From: Oscillospiraceae bacterium
Lineage (GTDB): Bacteria; Bacillota; Clostridia; Oscillospirales; Oscillospiraceae
DNA: 64,000 nt
Assembly: GCA_017620525.1 (NCBI GenBank)
Contig: JAGAUY010000045.1
Span: 62,001 to 126,000, forward strand
Direction of reading: 5' to 3'
Position 1 is the stretch's first letter. Each line of letters starts with the position of its first letter. Below are positions 33,534 through 41,910 of this stretch, in pieces. The notes below the pieces were generated by a model, which was given only the letters and a program-made list of their open reading frames with translations, did not search any database and was not told the DNA's origin. The position numbers and the translations under genes are program-made.

Positions 33534-34188
33534 ACTGCTCTTTGAAAAGAAAGGTAATGCCGTCTGGATCTCTCATCTGGATCTGATGCGATTGTTTCAG
33601 CGCGCATTTAAGCGCGCAGGGCTGCCGCTGACCCATACGCAGGGATATAACCCCAGGCCATCGGTGTCCATTGCACTTCCGCTGAGTGTCGGAATTGACA
33701 GCAGCTGTGAGATCCTGGACTTTGATCTGGACGGAGAGAACGCAGCCAATGGTGAGATCCGGGAACGTCTGAATCAGGCGTTGGTGGACGGTGTGAGAGT
33801 CCTGGAAGTCTATAATGAAGGCCAAAAGATCAAATTCCTGGCGCTCCTGGACTGCGTGGTTTCTCTGGAATATGACGATGGAGCATCTGATGAAACTGTG
33901 TCCGCAATTCAGGGACTTTTTGGCAGGGAAGAAGTGCTGGTGGAGAAGAAGACCAAATCCGGCGAGATTCAGAATCAGAATATCATCTCCATGATCCGCA
34001 GGATCATGGTCTCCCGGAAGGGGCAGAACACAGTGGAGCTTCGTGCCCTGATCTGCTGCCAGAATCCGACCCTGAATCCCATGCAGATGGTTGCGGCGAT
34101 CGAAAAGTATTTACCGGATCGGAAACCGGACTTTGCAAAGTGCAGCCGGCTTGAGATCTATGACAACAACGAGACTATTTTCAGATAA
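33526..34188 (+). CDS. DUF2344 (TIGR03936) protein, partner of the radical SAM protein
   Basis: 220 residues from the ATG at 33526, overlapping the radical SAM gene by 8 nt, with AAGGAGG before it. The conserved front MPRLLFEKKGNAVWISHLDL and TQGYNPRPSVSIALPLSVG is diagnostic. In some organisms this domain is fused to the radical SAM protein, so the two probably act together. The molecular role is unknown. Confidence 0.9.
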   Translation: MPRLLFEKKGNAVWISHLDLMRLFQRAFKRAGLPLTHTQGYNPRPSVSIALPLSVGIDSSCEILDFDLDGENAANGEIRERLNQALVDGVRVLEVYNEGQKIKFLALLDCVVSLEYDDGASDETVSAIQGLFGREEVLVEKKTKSGEIQNQNIISMIRRIMVSRKGQNTVELRALICCQNPTLNPMQMVAAIEKYLPDRKPDFAKCSRLEIYDNNETIFR

Positions 34189-34201
34189 GGAGATATTCAA
34201 T

Positions 34202-34426
34202 ATGGATGAGAAGAACTTCATTGAACTCGAAGAGTGCCCCTGCTGCCGCGGCGGCGGTATGCTGATTCATGAAGGTGGCTGGAGTGTTCAGGTCGAGTGC
34301 ATGATCTGCGGCGCGCACACTGTATACCTTGAATATGATAATGAGGAACAGAAGGCAGAAGCAGAGCGTGGTGTTGCCCGTCTGTGGAACATCGGTAAGG
34401 TCATTAAGCAGGATCCTGGCGAATGA
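34202..34426 (+). CDS. Small Lar-like zinc-ribbon protein
   Basis: 74 residues from the ATG at 34202 (AAGGAGATATT upstream); a longer frame overlapping the previous gene is rejected. ELEECPCCRGGGMLIH and VECMICGAHT provide two CxxC pairs, as in the restriction-alleviation (Lar)-like family of phage origin. The C-terminal helix contains AERGVARLWN, the AI..WN motif of this family. It starts 13 nt after the DUF2344 gene and may ride on its transcript. The function in the chromosome is unknown. Confidence 0.7.
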   Translation: MDEKNFIELEECPCCRGGGMLIHEGGWSVQVECMICGAHTVYLEYDNEEQKAEAERGVARLWNIGKVIKQDPGE

Positions 34427-34469
34427 TTCTGCACTTCAGAAAAATTTTTTGAAATTCTGAAAATAATGC

Positions 34470-34498
34470 TTGCTTTTTCTGACAGGATGTGCTAATAT
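34470..34498 (+). promoter_or_regulatory. Promoter of the first tRNA-Pro(GGG)
   Basis: TTGCTT at 34470-34475, a 17-nt spacer, TAATAT at 34493-34498. A 31-nt leader to the tRNA contains GAGCAGTCGAGAGACGCAA, which is repeated before the second copy. Confidence 0.8.
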
Positions 34499-34529
34499 AT
34501 TTGAGCAGTCGAGAGACGCAAGCATATTT

Positions 34530-34606
34530 CCGGGTTTGGCGAAGTTTGGTATCGCGCTTGAATGGGGTTCAAGAGGCCGCTGGTTCGAATCCAGTAACTC
34601 GGACCA
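34530..34606 (+). tRNA. tRNA-Pro (anticodon GGG), copy 1
   Basis: 77 nt with encoded CCA. The acceptor CCGGGTT/AACTCGG has one G-T pair, the anticodon stem is CTTGA/TCAAG with loop ATGGGGT (anticodon GGG), and the T arm is GCTGG-TTCGAAT-CCAGT. Identical base for base to the copy at 35363-35439. Confidence 0.95.
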
Positions 34607-34607
34607 A

Positions 34608-34643
34608 AAGGGCAAGTTTCGAAAGAAACTTGCCCTTTTTCTT
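34608..34643 (+). terminator. Terminator of tRNA-Pro(GGG) copy 1
   Basis: A stem of 13 bp, AAGGGCAAGTTTC/GAAACTTGCCCTT, with a GAAA loop and a T run, directly after the CCA end. Confidence 0.93.
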
Positions 34644-34728
34644 GTTACTCCTTGCAGGGAAAAAGTGCTGATCCACTCTGTTGCTTGCATGTACAACCGG
34701 ATGCACCGGTTGCATCATATTGTATTGA

Positions 34729-35133
34729 TCATGTGCCGCAGTCGAAGAGACATCTGACGTAACAGGCGGAACCGGTGAACGTCAGCGCGAAGAAGAACAG
34801 AAGAAGACCGACGAGAATTGCGCTGAGAACGCTTGTTGCTACAATGCCGAATGCCAGAAGGATCAGTGTAATGAGAATGGATCCCAGGATACCGGTAAGC
34901 AGGATGTTAAGCGCTGAACATATACAAGAGTTACCTCCGTTCTTTAGTGCTGCTGCAGCAACCAGTACAGCAAGGTATCCGACAGAAATGCCGAATGCAA
35001 CCCACACGAATGCTGTGCTGACGGTGATTGCTGCGGTGATCTGAAAGAATGCCGCCAGCACACCGATGATCGTGCTGGCGACAATTGCGGCGACGGTACA
35101 GTTGAATTTGCTGTTGCAGTTGAATATAGACAT
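34729..35133 (-). CDS. Small four-helix membrane protein of unknown function
   Basis: 134 residues, start complement at 35133 behind GGGAGGTGA. Four membrane helices are spread through the sequence: around TVAAIVASTIIGVLAAF, AFVWVAFGISVGYLAVLVA, LLTGILGSILITLILLAFG and VLSAILVGLLLFFFAL. Cysteines cluster outside them (FNCNSKFNC near the N-terminus, CICS mid-loop, CYVRCLFDC at the end). The Cys pattern resembles small hydrophobic proteins of spore formers, but no family was assigned. It lies in opposite orientation between two identical tRNA genes. Confidence 0.65.
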   Translation of the reverse strand: MSIFNCNSKFNCTVAAIVASTIIGVLAAFFQITAAITVSTAFVWVAFGISVGYLAVLVAAAALKNGGNSCICSALNILLTGILGSILITLILLAFGIVATSVLSAILVGLLLFFFALTFTGSACYVRCLFDCGT

Positions 35134-35302
35134 TTATTTCACCTCCCATTACAGGTTATGAGTCGCTGAAGGAAAATGTGCGTCATTTCGACATGACCAG
35201 CAATCTTTGGGCAGTTTGCAAAGATGGAGGGGTGGTTGTGTGCACGATAGTCCTGGTTATGACGACTTACAAAAATAAATTCAAATAAAACAAAAAAAGT
35301 AC

Positions 35303-35331
35303 TTGATTTTTTGCAAACGATGTGCTAATAT
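35303..35331 (+). promoter_or_regulatory. Promoter of the second tRNA-Pro(GGG)
   Basis: TTGATT at 35303-35308, a 17-nt spacer, TAATAT at 35326-35331. From TGTGCTAATATAT onward it is nearly identical to the first copy. Confidence 0.8.
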
Positions 35332-35362
35332 ATCTGAGCAGTCGAGAGACGCAAATATGTTT

Positions 35363-35439
35363 CCGGGTTTGGCGAAGTTTGGTATCGCGCTTGAATGGGG
35401 TTCAAGAGGCCGCTGGTTCGAATCCAGTAACTCGGACCA
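35363..35439 (+). tRNA. tRNA-Pro (anticodon GGG), copy 2
   Basis: 77 nt, identical to the copy at 34530-34606 across the whole tRNA, with encoded CCA and its own promoter and terminator. Confidence 0.95.
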
Positions 35440-35448
35440 TCTAGGTAG

Positions 35449-35497
35449 AACACTATAGATGCAACTCGAAAGAAGTTAGCATCTATAGTGTTTTTCT
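35449..35497 (+). terminator. Terminator of tRNA-Pro(GGG) copy 2
   Basis: Stem AACACTATAGATGC/GCATCTATAGTGTT with an inner AACT/AGTT helix and a T run. The sequence is unrelated to the copy 1 terminator, so the duplication stops at the CCA end. Confidence 0.9.
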
Positions 35498-35969
35498 TTT
35501 ATATTCCATGGTTTCTGAAGGTGAATAATTCGGAAATTTACATATAAATGTTGACACAAACTTTTCGGAGACCATAGATGCACTTTCCGTTTTCGAAGGC
35601 TTTGGACAGGATCCTCTGAGTTTAAGAACGTATATTGGCAGCGCATTTTTTGATTTGCCCGATTTGGATCGGGGAATTCAAAAAAGGCACTACTATTTTG
35701 AATATAAATTTGAGCCGGAGATCCGGGAGCGTTTGCTCTCAGATTTCCGGCTCTTTTTGTTTTCAAGATCAAAGACAATTTGTCCATTATTTTTTGTTTT
35801 TGAGTGAAACGAATTGATAGATATTGAGTTATTTTGTAGAACAGCACGTACAATTCATAAAAATAGACAGACGAGTATTCCGAAGAAATGTAGTTGAACC
35901 AGTGCAATATCAGCGGTCCGATTTCAATAGACTGCTGTGCAAAAAAATAAACAAAACGCAGGAGGAACT
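35498..35969. other. Intergenic region with terminator hairpin and possible gene remnant
   Basis: A plus-strand frame without start codon (about 35530-35710) reads protein-like (NLHINVDTNFSETIDALSVF, then GQDPLSLRTYIGSAFFDLPD) and may be a decayed gene; no family was recognised. A hairpin at 35712-35753 (GAGCCGGA/TCCGGCTC with inner GAGC/GCTC) followed by TTTTT is a good plus-strand terminator. The remaining 200 bases upstream of the symporter are AT-rich with no clear gene. Confidence 0.4.
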
Positions 35970-37175
35970 ATGGAAAAGAAAAAATTCAAACTCGGCCTGG
36001 TGCCCAAGCTGATCATTGCGATCATTGTGGGTATCCTCATCGGACAGTTTATGCCCGAACCCATCTGCCGGATCGTTGTGACCCTGTCCGGCTTCTTCAG
36101 CAACTTCCTTAAATTCGTCATTCCCCTGATGATCCTGGCATACGTGACCATGGGCATCGCTGACCTGTCTCAGGGCGCCGGCAAGCTGCTGCTGATCACA
36201 GTGGCTCTGGCTTACGGCTCTACCCTGATCGCAGGCTCTGCATCTTACCTTGTGGCTTCCAATCTCTTCCCCAGCTTTATGAGCGCTGATGCCATGGAGA
36301 AGATCGCTGAGACTGCCGGTATCACTCTGGCTCCCTTCTTCTCAATTAGCATTCCCCCCATTCTGGACACCCTGTCCGCTGTCGTCCTGGCATTCATCCT
36401 GGGCCTGTGCCTGTCCACCATGCGCGGTAAGCAGATCGGCAACTCCCTGTATAACGGTGTGAAGGATTTCTCCACCATCATCGACAGGGTGCTGGGCAAG
36501 ATCATCATCCCTCTGCTGCCCCTGTATATCTGCGGTACGTTCACTGATATGACCAAGTCCGGTAAGACCTTTGCTATCCTGAGCATCCTGTGGAAGGTCT
36601 TCATCGTTGTCATTATCATGCACATCATCTGCATTGTGCTGCAGTTTGTCGTGGCAGGTATTGTCAGCAAGAAGTCTCCTTTCGCCATGATCAAGAAGCA
36701 GATCCCCGGATACACCACCGCTCTGGGTACCCAGTCTTCTGCAGCTACCATCCCCGTGAACCTGAAGTGCGCTGAGAGCATGGGCGTCTGCGAGCAGATC
36801 CGTAACTTTGTTGTGCCTCTGTGCGCCAACATCCATATGGCAGGCTCCATGATTACCATCACCGCCTGCGCTACCGCCGTCTGCCTGATGAACCAGCTGC
36901 CCATCAGCCTGGGTACTGTCGTCCCCTTCATCATGACTCTGGGCATCGCCATGGTTGCTTCTCCTGGTGCTCCCGGCGGCTCCATCATGACTGCTCTGCC
37001 TTTCCTGTACATGGTCTTCGGCGCTGAAGCGGGCGATCCCAACGGCCCCATTTGCGCCATCATGGTTGCCCTGTACATCACCCAGGACTCCTTCGGCACC
37101 GCCTGCAACGTCTCCGGCGACAATGCCATCGGCGTCATCGTGGATACAATCTATAACAAGTTCATCAAGAAGTGA
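35970..37175 (+). CDS. Dicarboxylate/amino acid:cation symporter (DAACS family), probable serine transporter
   Basis: 401 residues from the ATG at 35970, behind GGAGGAAC. It has about eight membrane helices plus two re-entrant loops, with the serine-rich hairpin motif TQSSAATIPVNL and the second hairpin PGAPGGSIMTALP. DAACS members import glutamate, aspartate, serine or threonine with Na+ or H+. The direct coupling to both serine dehydratase subunits (18 nt gap) points to serine or a related amino acid; this is contextual. Codon use is strongly biased, suggesting high expression. Confidence 0.87.
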   Translation: MEKKKFKLGLVPKLIIAIIVGILIGQFMPEPICRIVVTLSGFFSNFLKFVIPLMILAYVTMGIADLSQGAGKLLLITVALAYGSTLIAGSASYLVASNLFPSFMSADAMEKIAETAGITLAPFFSISIPPILDTLSAVVLAFILGLCLSTMRGKQIGNSLYNGVKDFSTIIDRVLGKIIIPLLPLYICGTFTDMTKSGKTFAILSILWKVFIVVIIMHIICIVLQFVVAGIVSKKSPFAMIKKQIPGYTTALGTQSSAATIPVNLKCAESMGVCEQIRNFVVPLCANIHMAGSMITITACATAVCLMNQLPISLGTVVPFIMTLGIAMVASPGAPGGSIMTALPFLYMVFGAEAGDPNGPICAIMVALYITQDSFGTACNVSGDNAIGVIVDTIYNKFIKK

Positions 37176-37192
37176 TCTGAGGAGGTACCAAC

Positions 37193-37861
37193 GTGTCTTT
37201 TATCAGTGTTTTTGACGTGCTTGGTCCCAATATGATCGGCCCTTCCAGCTCTCACACCGCGGGCGCTGCCATCATCGGATATCTGGCACAGAAAATGATC
37301 AACGGCCCCATTGTGAAGGTTGCCTTTACTCTGTACGGCTCTTTTGCCAAGACATACCGGGGGCACGGCACTGACCGCGCCCTGCTGGGCGGTGTTATGG
37401 GCTTTCGCACCGATGATGTCCGGATCCGAGATTCCTTTCAGATCGCAAAGGACAACGGCATCGAGTTTTCATTTATTCCCAATGAAACGGAGACAGAAGT
37501 ACATCCCAATACAGTGGATGTGAAAATGGTCAACGAGCAGGGACATCAGATGACCATTCGTGGTGAATCCCTGGGCGGAGGCAAGGTACGCATTGTCCGG
37601 ATCAACGGCGTTGATGTGGACTTCAGCGGCGAATACAGTGCCATCATCGTGGTGCAGCAGGACAAGCCTGGCGTCGTTGCTCACATTACGCAAACGCTCA
37701 GCAATATTGGCATCAACATCGCCTTTATGCGCCTGTTCCGTGAAAAGAAGGGACAGATTGCATATACCATCGTGGAAACGGACGATGTACTGCCTGAAAA
37801 TCTGTCGCAGTATCTGCGCATCAACAAGAATATCCATGACACCATGATCGTGCAGCTGTAA
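37193..37861 (+). CDS. sdaAB: L-serine dehydratase, iron-sulfur-dependent, beta subunit
   Basis: 222 residues from a GTG start with GAGGAGG upstream. An SDH beta domain with GPSSSHTAG (about 16-24) is followed by a C-terminal ACT domain (about 145-220; AIIVVQQDKPGVVAHITQTL). Together with the alpha subunit it deaminates L-serine to pyruvate and ammonia. It is located between the symporter and sdaAA, all in one direction with short gaps. Confidence 0.95.
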   Translation: MSFISVFDVLGPNMIGPSSSHTAGAAIIGYLAQKMINGPIVKVAFTLYGSFAKTYRGHGTDRALLGGVMGFRTDDVRIRDSFQIAKDNGIEFSFIPNETETEVHPNTVDVKMVNEQGHQMTIRGESLGGGKVRIVRINGVDVDFSGEYSAIIVVQQDKPGVVAHITQTLSNIGINIAFMRLFREKKGQIAYTIVETDDVLPENLSQYLRINKNIHDTMIVQL

Positions 37862-37869
37862 GGAGATGG

Positions 37870-38748
37870 GTGATAAAGATGACTGATTTTAAGAATGCAA
37901 CTGAGCTGCTGATGCTTTGCATCGATGAAAATCTGAAAATCTCCGAGGTCATGATGCGCCGGGAGATCGAAGCAGGGGAGACCACCCGTGAAATTTCCAG
38001 CAGTCGGATGCACCGCGCCTGGGAGATTATGCGCCAGTCTGCCCTCGGTCCCATCGAGACGCCTGTGCGCTCCATTGGTGGCCTGATCGGCGGCGAAGCC
38101 AGAAAGCTGACTCGTTACCAGAAGGAACACCAGGGAATCTGCGGCGGTGTTGTGAGCAAGGGCATTACCTACGCCATGGCAGTTCTGGAGACCAACGCTT
38201 CCATGGGCCTGATCGTGGCAGCTCCCACTGCCGGCTCTGCAGGTATTGTCCCCGGCGTTATGCTGGCTATGCAGGAAGAGTACGGATTCTCTGATGAGCA
38301 GATCGTGGAAGCGCTGTTCAACGCCGGCGCTATCGGCTACATCGCCATGCGCAACGCAACTGTGGCAGGCGCCGTGGGCGGATGTCAGGCAGAGGTTGGC
38401 GTTGCTTCTGCCATGGCAGCTTCTGCTGCCGTGGAGCTGCTGGGCGGTACACCGCAGCAGTGCATGGATGCGGCATCCACCGTGCTGACCAATATGCTGG
38501 GCCTGGTTTGTGACCCGGTCCATGGTCTGGTGGAATATCCCTGCCAGAACCGCAACGCAGCCGGTGTGGCCAATGCCCTGATCGCAGCGGAAATGACAAT
38601 GGCAGGCATCACCCAGCTGATCCCACTGGATGAGATGATGGACACCATGTATGTGGTGGGCAAGCGGATGCCTCCGGAGCTGCGTGAGACCGCTCTGGGC
38701 GGTTGCGCGGTAGCACCGTCTGCCTGTGCTTGTTGCTGTAATCTGTAA
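37870..38748 (+). CDS. sdaAA: L-serine dehydratase, iron-sulfur-dependent, alpha subunit
   Basis: 292 residues from GTG 37870; ATG 37879 is an alternative giving MTDFKNATELL, and the ribosome binding site (AGGAGATG) fits neither perfectly. The [4Fe-4S] and substrate region includes EGxxxS-like glycine-rich loops (AAPTAGSAGIVPG), QCMDAAST and CDPVHGLVEYPCQNRN, with a Cys-rich C-terminus (ACACCCNL). The oxygen-sensitive cluster fits an anaerobe. A terminator follows. Confidence 0.95.
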   Translation: MIKMTDFKNATELLMLCIDENLKISEVMMRREIEAGETTREISSSRMHRAWEIMRQSALGPIETPVRSIGGLIGGEARKLTRYQKEHQGICGGVVSKGITYAMAVLETNASMGLIVAAPTAGSAGIVPGVMLAMQEEYGFSDEQIVEALFNAGAIGYIAMRNATVAGAVGGCQAEVGVASAMAASAAVELLGGTPQQCMDAASTVLTNMLGLVCDPVHGLVEYPCQNRNAAGVANALIAAEMTMAGITQLIPLDEMMDTMYVVGKRMPPELRETALGGCAVAPSACACCCNL

Positions 38749-38774
38749 GCAATAATGTAATGAATGTGTGAGCC

Positions 38775-38813
38775 ACTCCATACGCCGGAAATCAAAGGTC
38801 CGGCGTATGGAGT
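38775..38813 (+). terminator. Terminator of the serine operon
   Basis: A 14-bp stem ACTCCATACGCCGG/CCGGCGTATGGAGT followed by a T-rich tail. Confidence 0.88.
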
Positions 38814-38900
38814 GTGTTCTTATCCTGGTATTTTCCTTGAAAAATCAGATGATTTCGGTTATTCTTAAGAAAATATCTTCCAGAAGATGGAGGCTCGGTC

Positions 38901-40169
38901 ATGAAATCATCAGAGCGAAAACAGGTCCTCGTATTCAGTATGCTGATCATTCTGCTGGCTCAGATCAACCTGCATATATTTGCCAGCAATTTCCGCGTGT
39001 CCATGGGCGTTCTGCTGCTGCCGGTGCTGGTTTTTTTGCACCGGAGGATTCCGGTGCTGCCCATTGCAGTTCTGGCGGGGCTGGGCGTGTGCCTGTCCCG
39101 GGCGTTGATCCATTCCGTGATGCGCTCCTTTGAGCTCAGCGCCTTTGCGGATTTTTACCCGGAGCTGGTTTTCTATGTGTTCTACGGTCTGATGTTTCAT
39201 TTCCATTGCCACAGGCATGATTATCGGATTCCCCACCGACGTTGTTACGCGGCACTGTTTCTGATGGACTACCTGGCGAATCTGCTGGAAATGATCTGCA
39301 GACTGCAGCTGAAAGCCTTTACGTTTCCGTTGCAGGCTGATATTCTGCTGGTGGCAGCTGTTCGGACACTGATCCTCTGGACCATCATCAGCGGCCTGAG
39401 TCAGTACAAGTTCCTTCTGTTCAGTACGGCCCATGCAAACCGTTACCAGCGGCTGATCCTGCTGATCTCCAAGCTGAATTCCGAGATCATCTGGATGCGT
39501 AAGAATTCGGCCATGATCGAGGATGCTATGGCAAAATCCTACCGCCTCTATGGCCAGCTTCAGGAACAGCAGGCTGTGCCCGAAGTGACCCAGAGCGCCC
39601 TGAATGTGGCGAAGGACATTCATGAAGTGAAGAAAGAATATGTGATGATCCTGCGGGGCATTTCGGAAGCACTGGAACTAAATCTTCGTGATGAGGTCAT
39701 GTCCCTTTCCGATATAATGAAGGTGTTGGAAAACGCCATGAATCTGCTGGCGGATCAGCAGGGAAAGCAACTGGAATTTCTTATCGACATCCAGAACAAT
39801 TTCAAAACTGACAAGCATTATTTCCTTCTGTCGGTGCTGCGCAATCTCCTAACCAATGCAGTGGAGGCCAGTCGGAAGGATACTATCAGCCTGGGTTTTA
39901 TCCAGACGGAGGCAGAGGGACAATATCTGTTCTCAGTCTGTGACGATGGCCCGGGTATTCCAACTGAGTATCTGGAGCAGATTTTTTTGCCCGGGTTCTC
40001 AACGAAAATCAATTTTGACACCGGTGAAATTAACCGCGGTCTTGGATTGAATCTGGTGGAGGATGTGATCATGAACCAGCTCCAGGGCTCTATCAGTGTC
40101 CAGTCCCGACCGGGCAGCACAGTCTTTTCCATTATCATTCCCAGAGAACAGCTGGAGGTACAGCAATGA
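38901..40169 (+). CDS. Membrane sensor histidine kinase, GlnK (YcbA)-like
   Basis: 422 residues. Five or six membrane helices occupy about 10-175, followed by a dimerisation helix with the likely phospho-acceptor His (KDIHEVKKEY, about 241). The ATP-binding domain has N-box LRNLLTNAVEAS, G1 DDGPGIP and G2 GLGLNLV. It resembles the GlnK/YcbA group, which in Bacillus senses glutamine. It overlaps the response regulator by ATGA. The serine uptake and dehydratase operon just upstream is a natural candidate target. Confidence 0.85.
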   Translation: MKSSERKQVLVFSMLIILLAQINLHIFASNFRVSMGVLLLPVLVFLHRRIPVLPIAVLAGLGVCLSRALIHSVMRSFELSAFADFYPELVFYVFYGLMFHFHCHRHDYRIPHRRCYAALFLMDYLANLLEMICRLQLKAFTFPLQADILLVAAVRTLILWTIISGLSQYKFLLFSTAHANRYQRLILLISKLNSEIIWMRKNSAMIEDAMAKSYRLYGQLQEQQAVPEVTQSALNVAKDIHEVKKEYVMILRGISEALELNLRDEVMSLSDIMKVLENAMNLLADQQGKQLEFLIDIQNNFKTDKHYFLLSVLRNLLTNAVEASRKDTISLGFIQTEAEGQYLFSVCDDGPGIPTEYLEQIFLPGFSTKINFDTGEINRGLGLNLVEDVIMNQLQGSISVQSRPGSTVFSIIIPREQLEVQQ

Positions 40170-41017
40170 TGAAGATCTATCTGATCGATGATGATACCAA
40201 TGTCCTGCATATTCTGAAGATGATCATTCAGGCGAAAAACCTGGGGGAAATCTGCGGCCTGTGCCATTCCCCGGTGGACGCCCAGGAGGATTTGAAATAC
40301 ATACAGCCGGACATTGTGATAGTGGATCTGCTCATGCCCGATATGGACGGCATTACCTTTGTCAGACAGGCAAAAGCGCAGTTTGAGGACATCGCGTTCA
40401 TCATGCTTTCCCAGGTATCCAGTAAGGATATGATATCCGCCGCCTATGAAAGCGGTGTGGAATTCTTTATCCAGAAGCCCATCAACGCTATTGAGGTAGA
40501 GAGTGTGCTGACAAAGGTTAGTCACAGCCTCTCGATGCGGCGGACGCTGAACAGTATGCAGAACCTGCTGATGACGCAAATGCAGGCACTTGCATCGAAG
40601 CCAGCTGCCCCAAAAGCTGAGAATATTTATATCCAGAAGGTAACAGAGATCTTACAGCGTCTGGGTATTGCTGGCGAAATCGGATGTAAGGATATTATCA
40701 ATGTGGTGGATTATATGGTGACACACAGGGATGAGGCTGCAGACATGACGCTGCTGGACCTGTGTGCCCAATCCTCTGACACACCCAAATCAGTGGAACA
40801 GCGCATCAGAAGAACAGTCAATACTGCCATGGTCAACCTGGCCCACCTGGGTCTGGAAGATTACGCCAACGATACGTTTGTTGAATACTCGAATACGCTT
40901 TTCAATTTTGAGCAGATCCGCCGGGAGATGGATCACATCCGGGGGAAAAGCTTAAAAGGTGGAAATGTGAAAATTCGGAATTTTCTGAGCGCACTTGTAT
41001 CGTATTGCTGCAAGTAA
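40166..41017 (+). CDS. Response regulator with YcbB (GlnL)-type output domain
   Basis: 283 residues. Receiver domain 1-125 with acidic pocket IDDD (7-10), phospho-acceptor Asp54 (VDLLMPDMDG) and Lys in IQKP. The C-terminal domain (about 150-280; KVTEILQRLGIAGEIGCKD, SVEQRIRRTVNTAM) resembles the YcbB domain of GlnL. The Bacillus homologue activates glutaminase and glutamine transport genes. Coupled to the upstream kinase. Confidence 0.86.
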   Translation: MMKIYLIDDDTNVLHILKMIIQAKNLGEICGLCHSPVDAQEDLKYIQPDIVIVDLLMPDMDGITFVRQAKAQFEDIAFIMLSQVSSKDMISAAYESGVEFFIQKPINAIEVESVLTKVSHSLSMRRTLNSMQNLLMTQMQALASKPAAPKAENIYIQKVTEILQRLGIAGEIGCKDIINVVDYMVTHRDEAADMTLLDLCAQSSDTPKSVEQRIRRTVNTAMVNLAHLGLEDYANDTFVEYSNTLFNFEQIRREMDHIRGKSLKGGNVKIRNFLSALVSYCCK

Positions 41018-41173
41018 TATCAACTAACAGCATTGGACTTGTAATGAAAGTCCTGTCTTTTAAGAAATAATCTTTCTGTGAATTTCTGTGGACCCCATTG
41101 CGGTAAAATATCAAATTGGATTTGTGACTCAATCAGAGAAGTAACTTGCTTCAAAAGTGTGTACTAAGGACAT

Positions 41174-41206
41174 AAAGACCGAAAGAGCATTGGCTTTTCG
41201 GTCTTT
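41174..41206 (+). terminator. Terminator of the two-component system
   Basis: Stem AAAGACCGAAAGAGC/GCTTTTCGGTCTTT with an ATTG loop, followed by ATCTTTTTG. The 156 bases before it hold no gene. Confidence 0.85.
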
Positions 41207-41310
41207 ATCTTTTTGTGAATCGGATTTCATATAAAAGTGGCCATTTGGTTTGCACCGGTGGCGATATGGTAAAACCAGTCAAAAAACATGAAAAATCAGT
41301 AAAATATTAC

Positions 41311-41422
41311 TTGACTTTGCGTATACATTGTGATAAACTAAATCGGTCTGAAATCAAGGTGAGTCCTCTGCGCAGAACATCTGACGCATGAACGCCTAAT
41401 ATCTTAAGGAGGACATTTAGAA
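41311..41422 (+). promoter_or_regulatory. rplS promoter and structured leader
   Basis: TTGACT (41311-41316), a 17-nt spacer and TAAACT (41334-41339) form the promoter. The leader of about 75 nt includes a hairpin TGCG-CAGA-ACA-TCTG-a-CGCA (41369-41388) before the ribosome binding site AAGGAGG. Ribosomal protein L19 genes in Firmicutes can carry an autoregulatory leader; whether this one matches that structure was not tested. Confidence 0.55.
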
Positions 41423-41764
41423 ATGGATTTAGTTAAGGCCCTGTCTAGCCAGTACATGAAGGAAGAGCTGCCCGAGGTTAAGGTCGGCGACACCGTTCGT
41501 GTTCATGTGCGTATCAAGGAAGGCTCTCGTGAGCGTATTCAGGTGTTCGAAGGCACCGTCATTGCCCGTAAGCATGGCGGCATCGCTGAGACCATCACTG
41601 TCCGCCGTATTTCCTACGGTGTCGGCTGCGAGAAGGTTTTCCCCCTGCATTCTCCCAATGTTGCTATGATCGAGACTGTCCGTAAGGGTAAGGTCCGTCG
41701 TGCAAAGCTGTACTACCTGCGTTCTCGCTTCGGCAAGGCTGCAAAGGTCAAGGAGAAGGTCTAA
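41423..41764 (+). CDS. rplS: 50S ribosomal protein L19
   Basis: 113 residues, normal length. Diagnostic segments are [33 protein letters not shown] and [20 protein letters not shown], with the basic end [12 protein letters not shown]. It lies at the 30S-50S interface. It is followed by a terminator; the downstream lepB-rbgA-rnhB order matches many Firmicutes. Confidence 0.98.
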   Translation: MDLVKALSSQYMKEELPEVKVGDTVRVHVRIKEGSRERIQVFEGTVIARKHGGIAETITVRRISYGVGCEKVFPLHSPNVAMIETVRKGKVRRAKLYYLRSRFGKAAKVKEKV

Positions 41765-41783
41765 TCATAAGATTAATAAAAGA

Positions 41784-41807
41784 AGAGAGCTTCGGCTCTC
41801 TTTTTTT
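41784..41807 (+). terminator. Terminator of rplS
   Basis: Stem AGAGAGC/GCTCTCT with TTCG loop and a run of T. Confidence 0.93.
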
Positions 41808-41910
41808 ATTGCAAATTTTAACTTTCTTTGAAAAAGAGAAAAATGCACTTTTCAGATTGGATGAATTTGTGTATAATCAAAATGCAATGTTATGCACAGG
41901 AGGGAAAAGT

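Noticed and set aside
34530..35439. Attachment-site pair flanking an integrated element
   Set aside because: The duplication includes the tRNA promoter and full tRNA, whereas integration normally copies only a 3' segment. No integrase lies between the copies.
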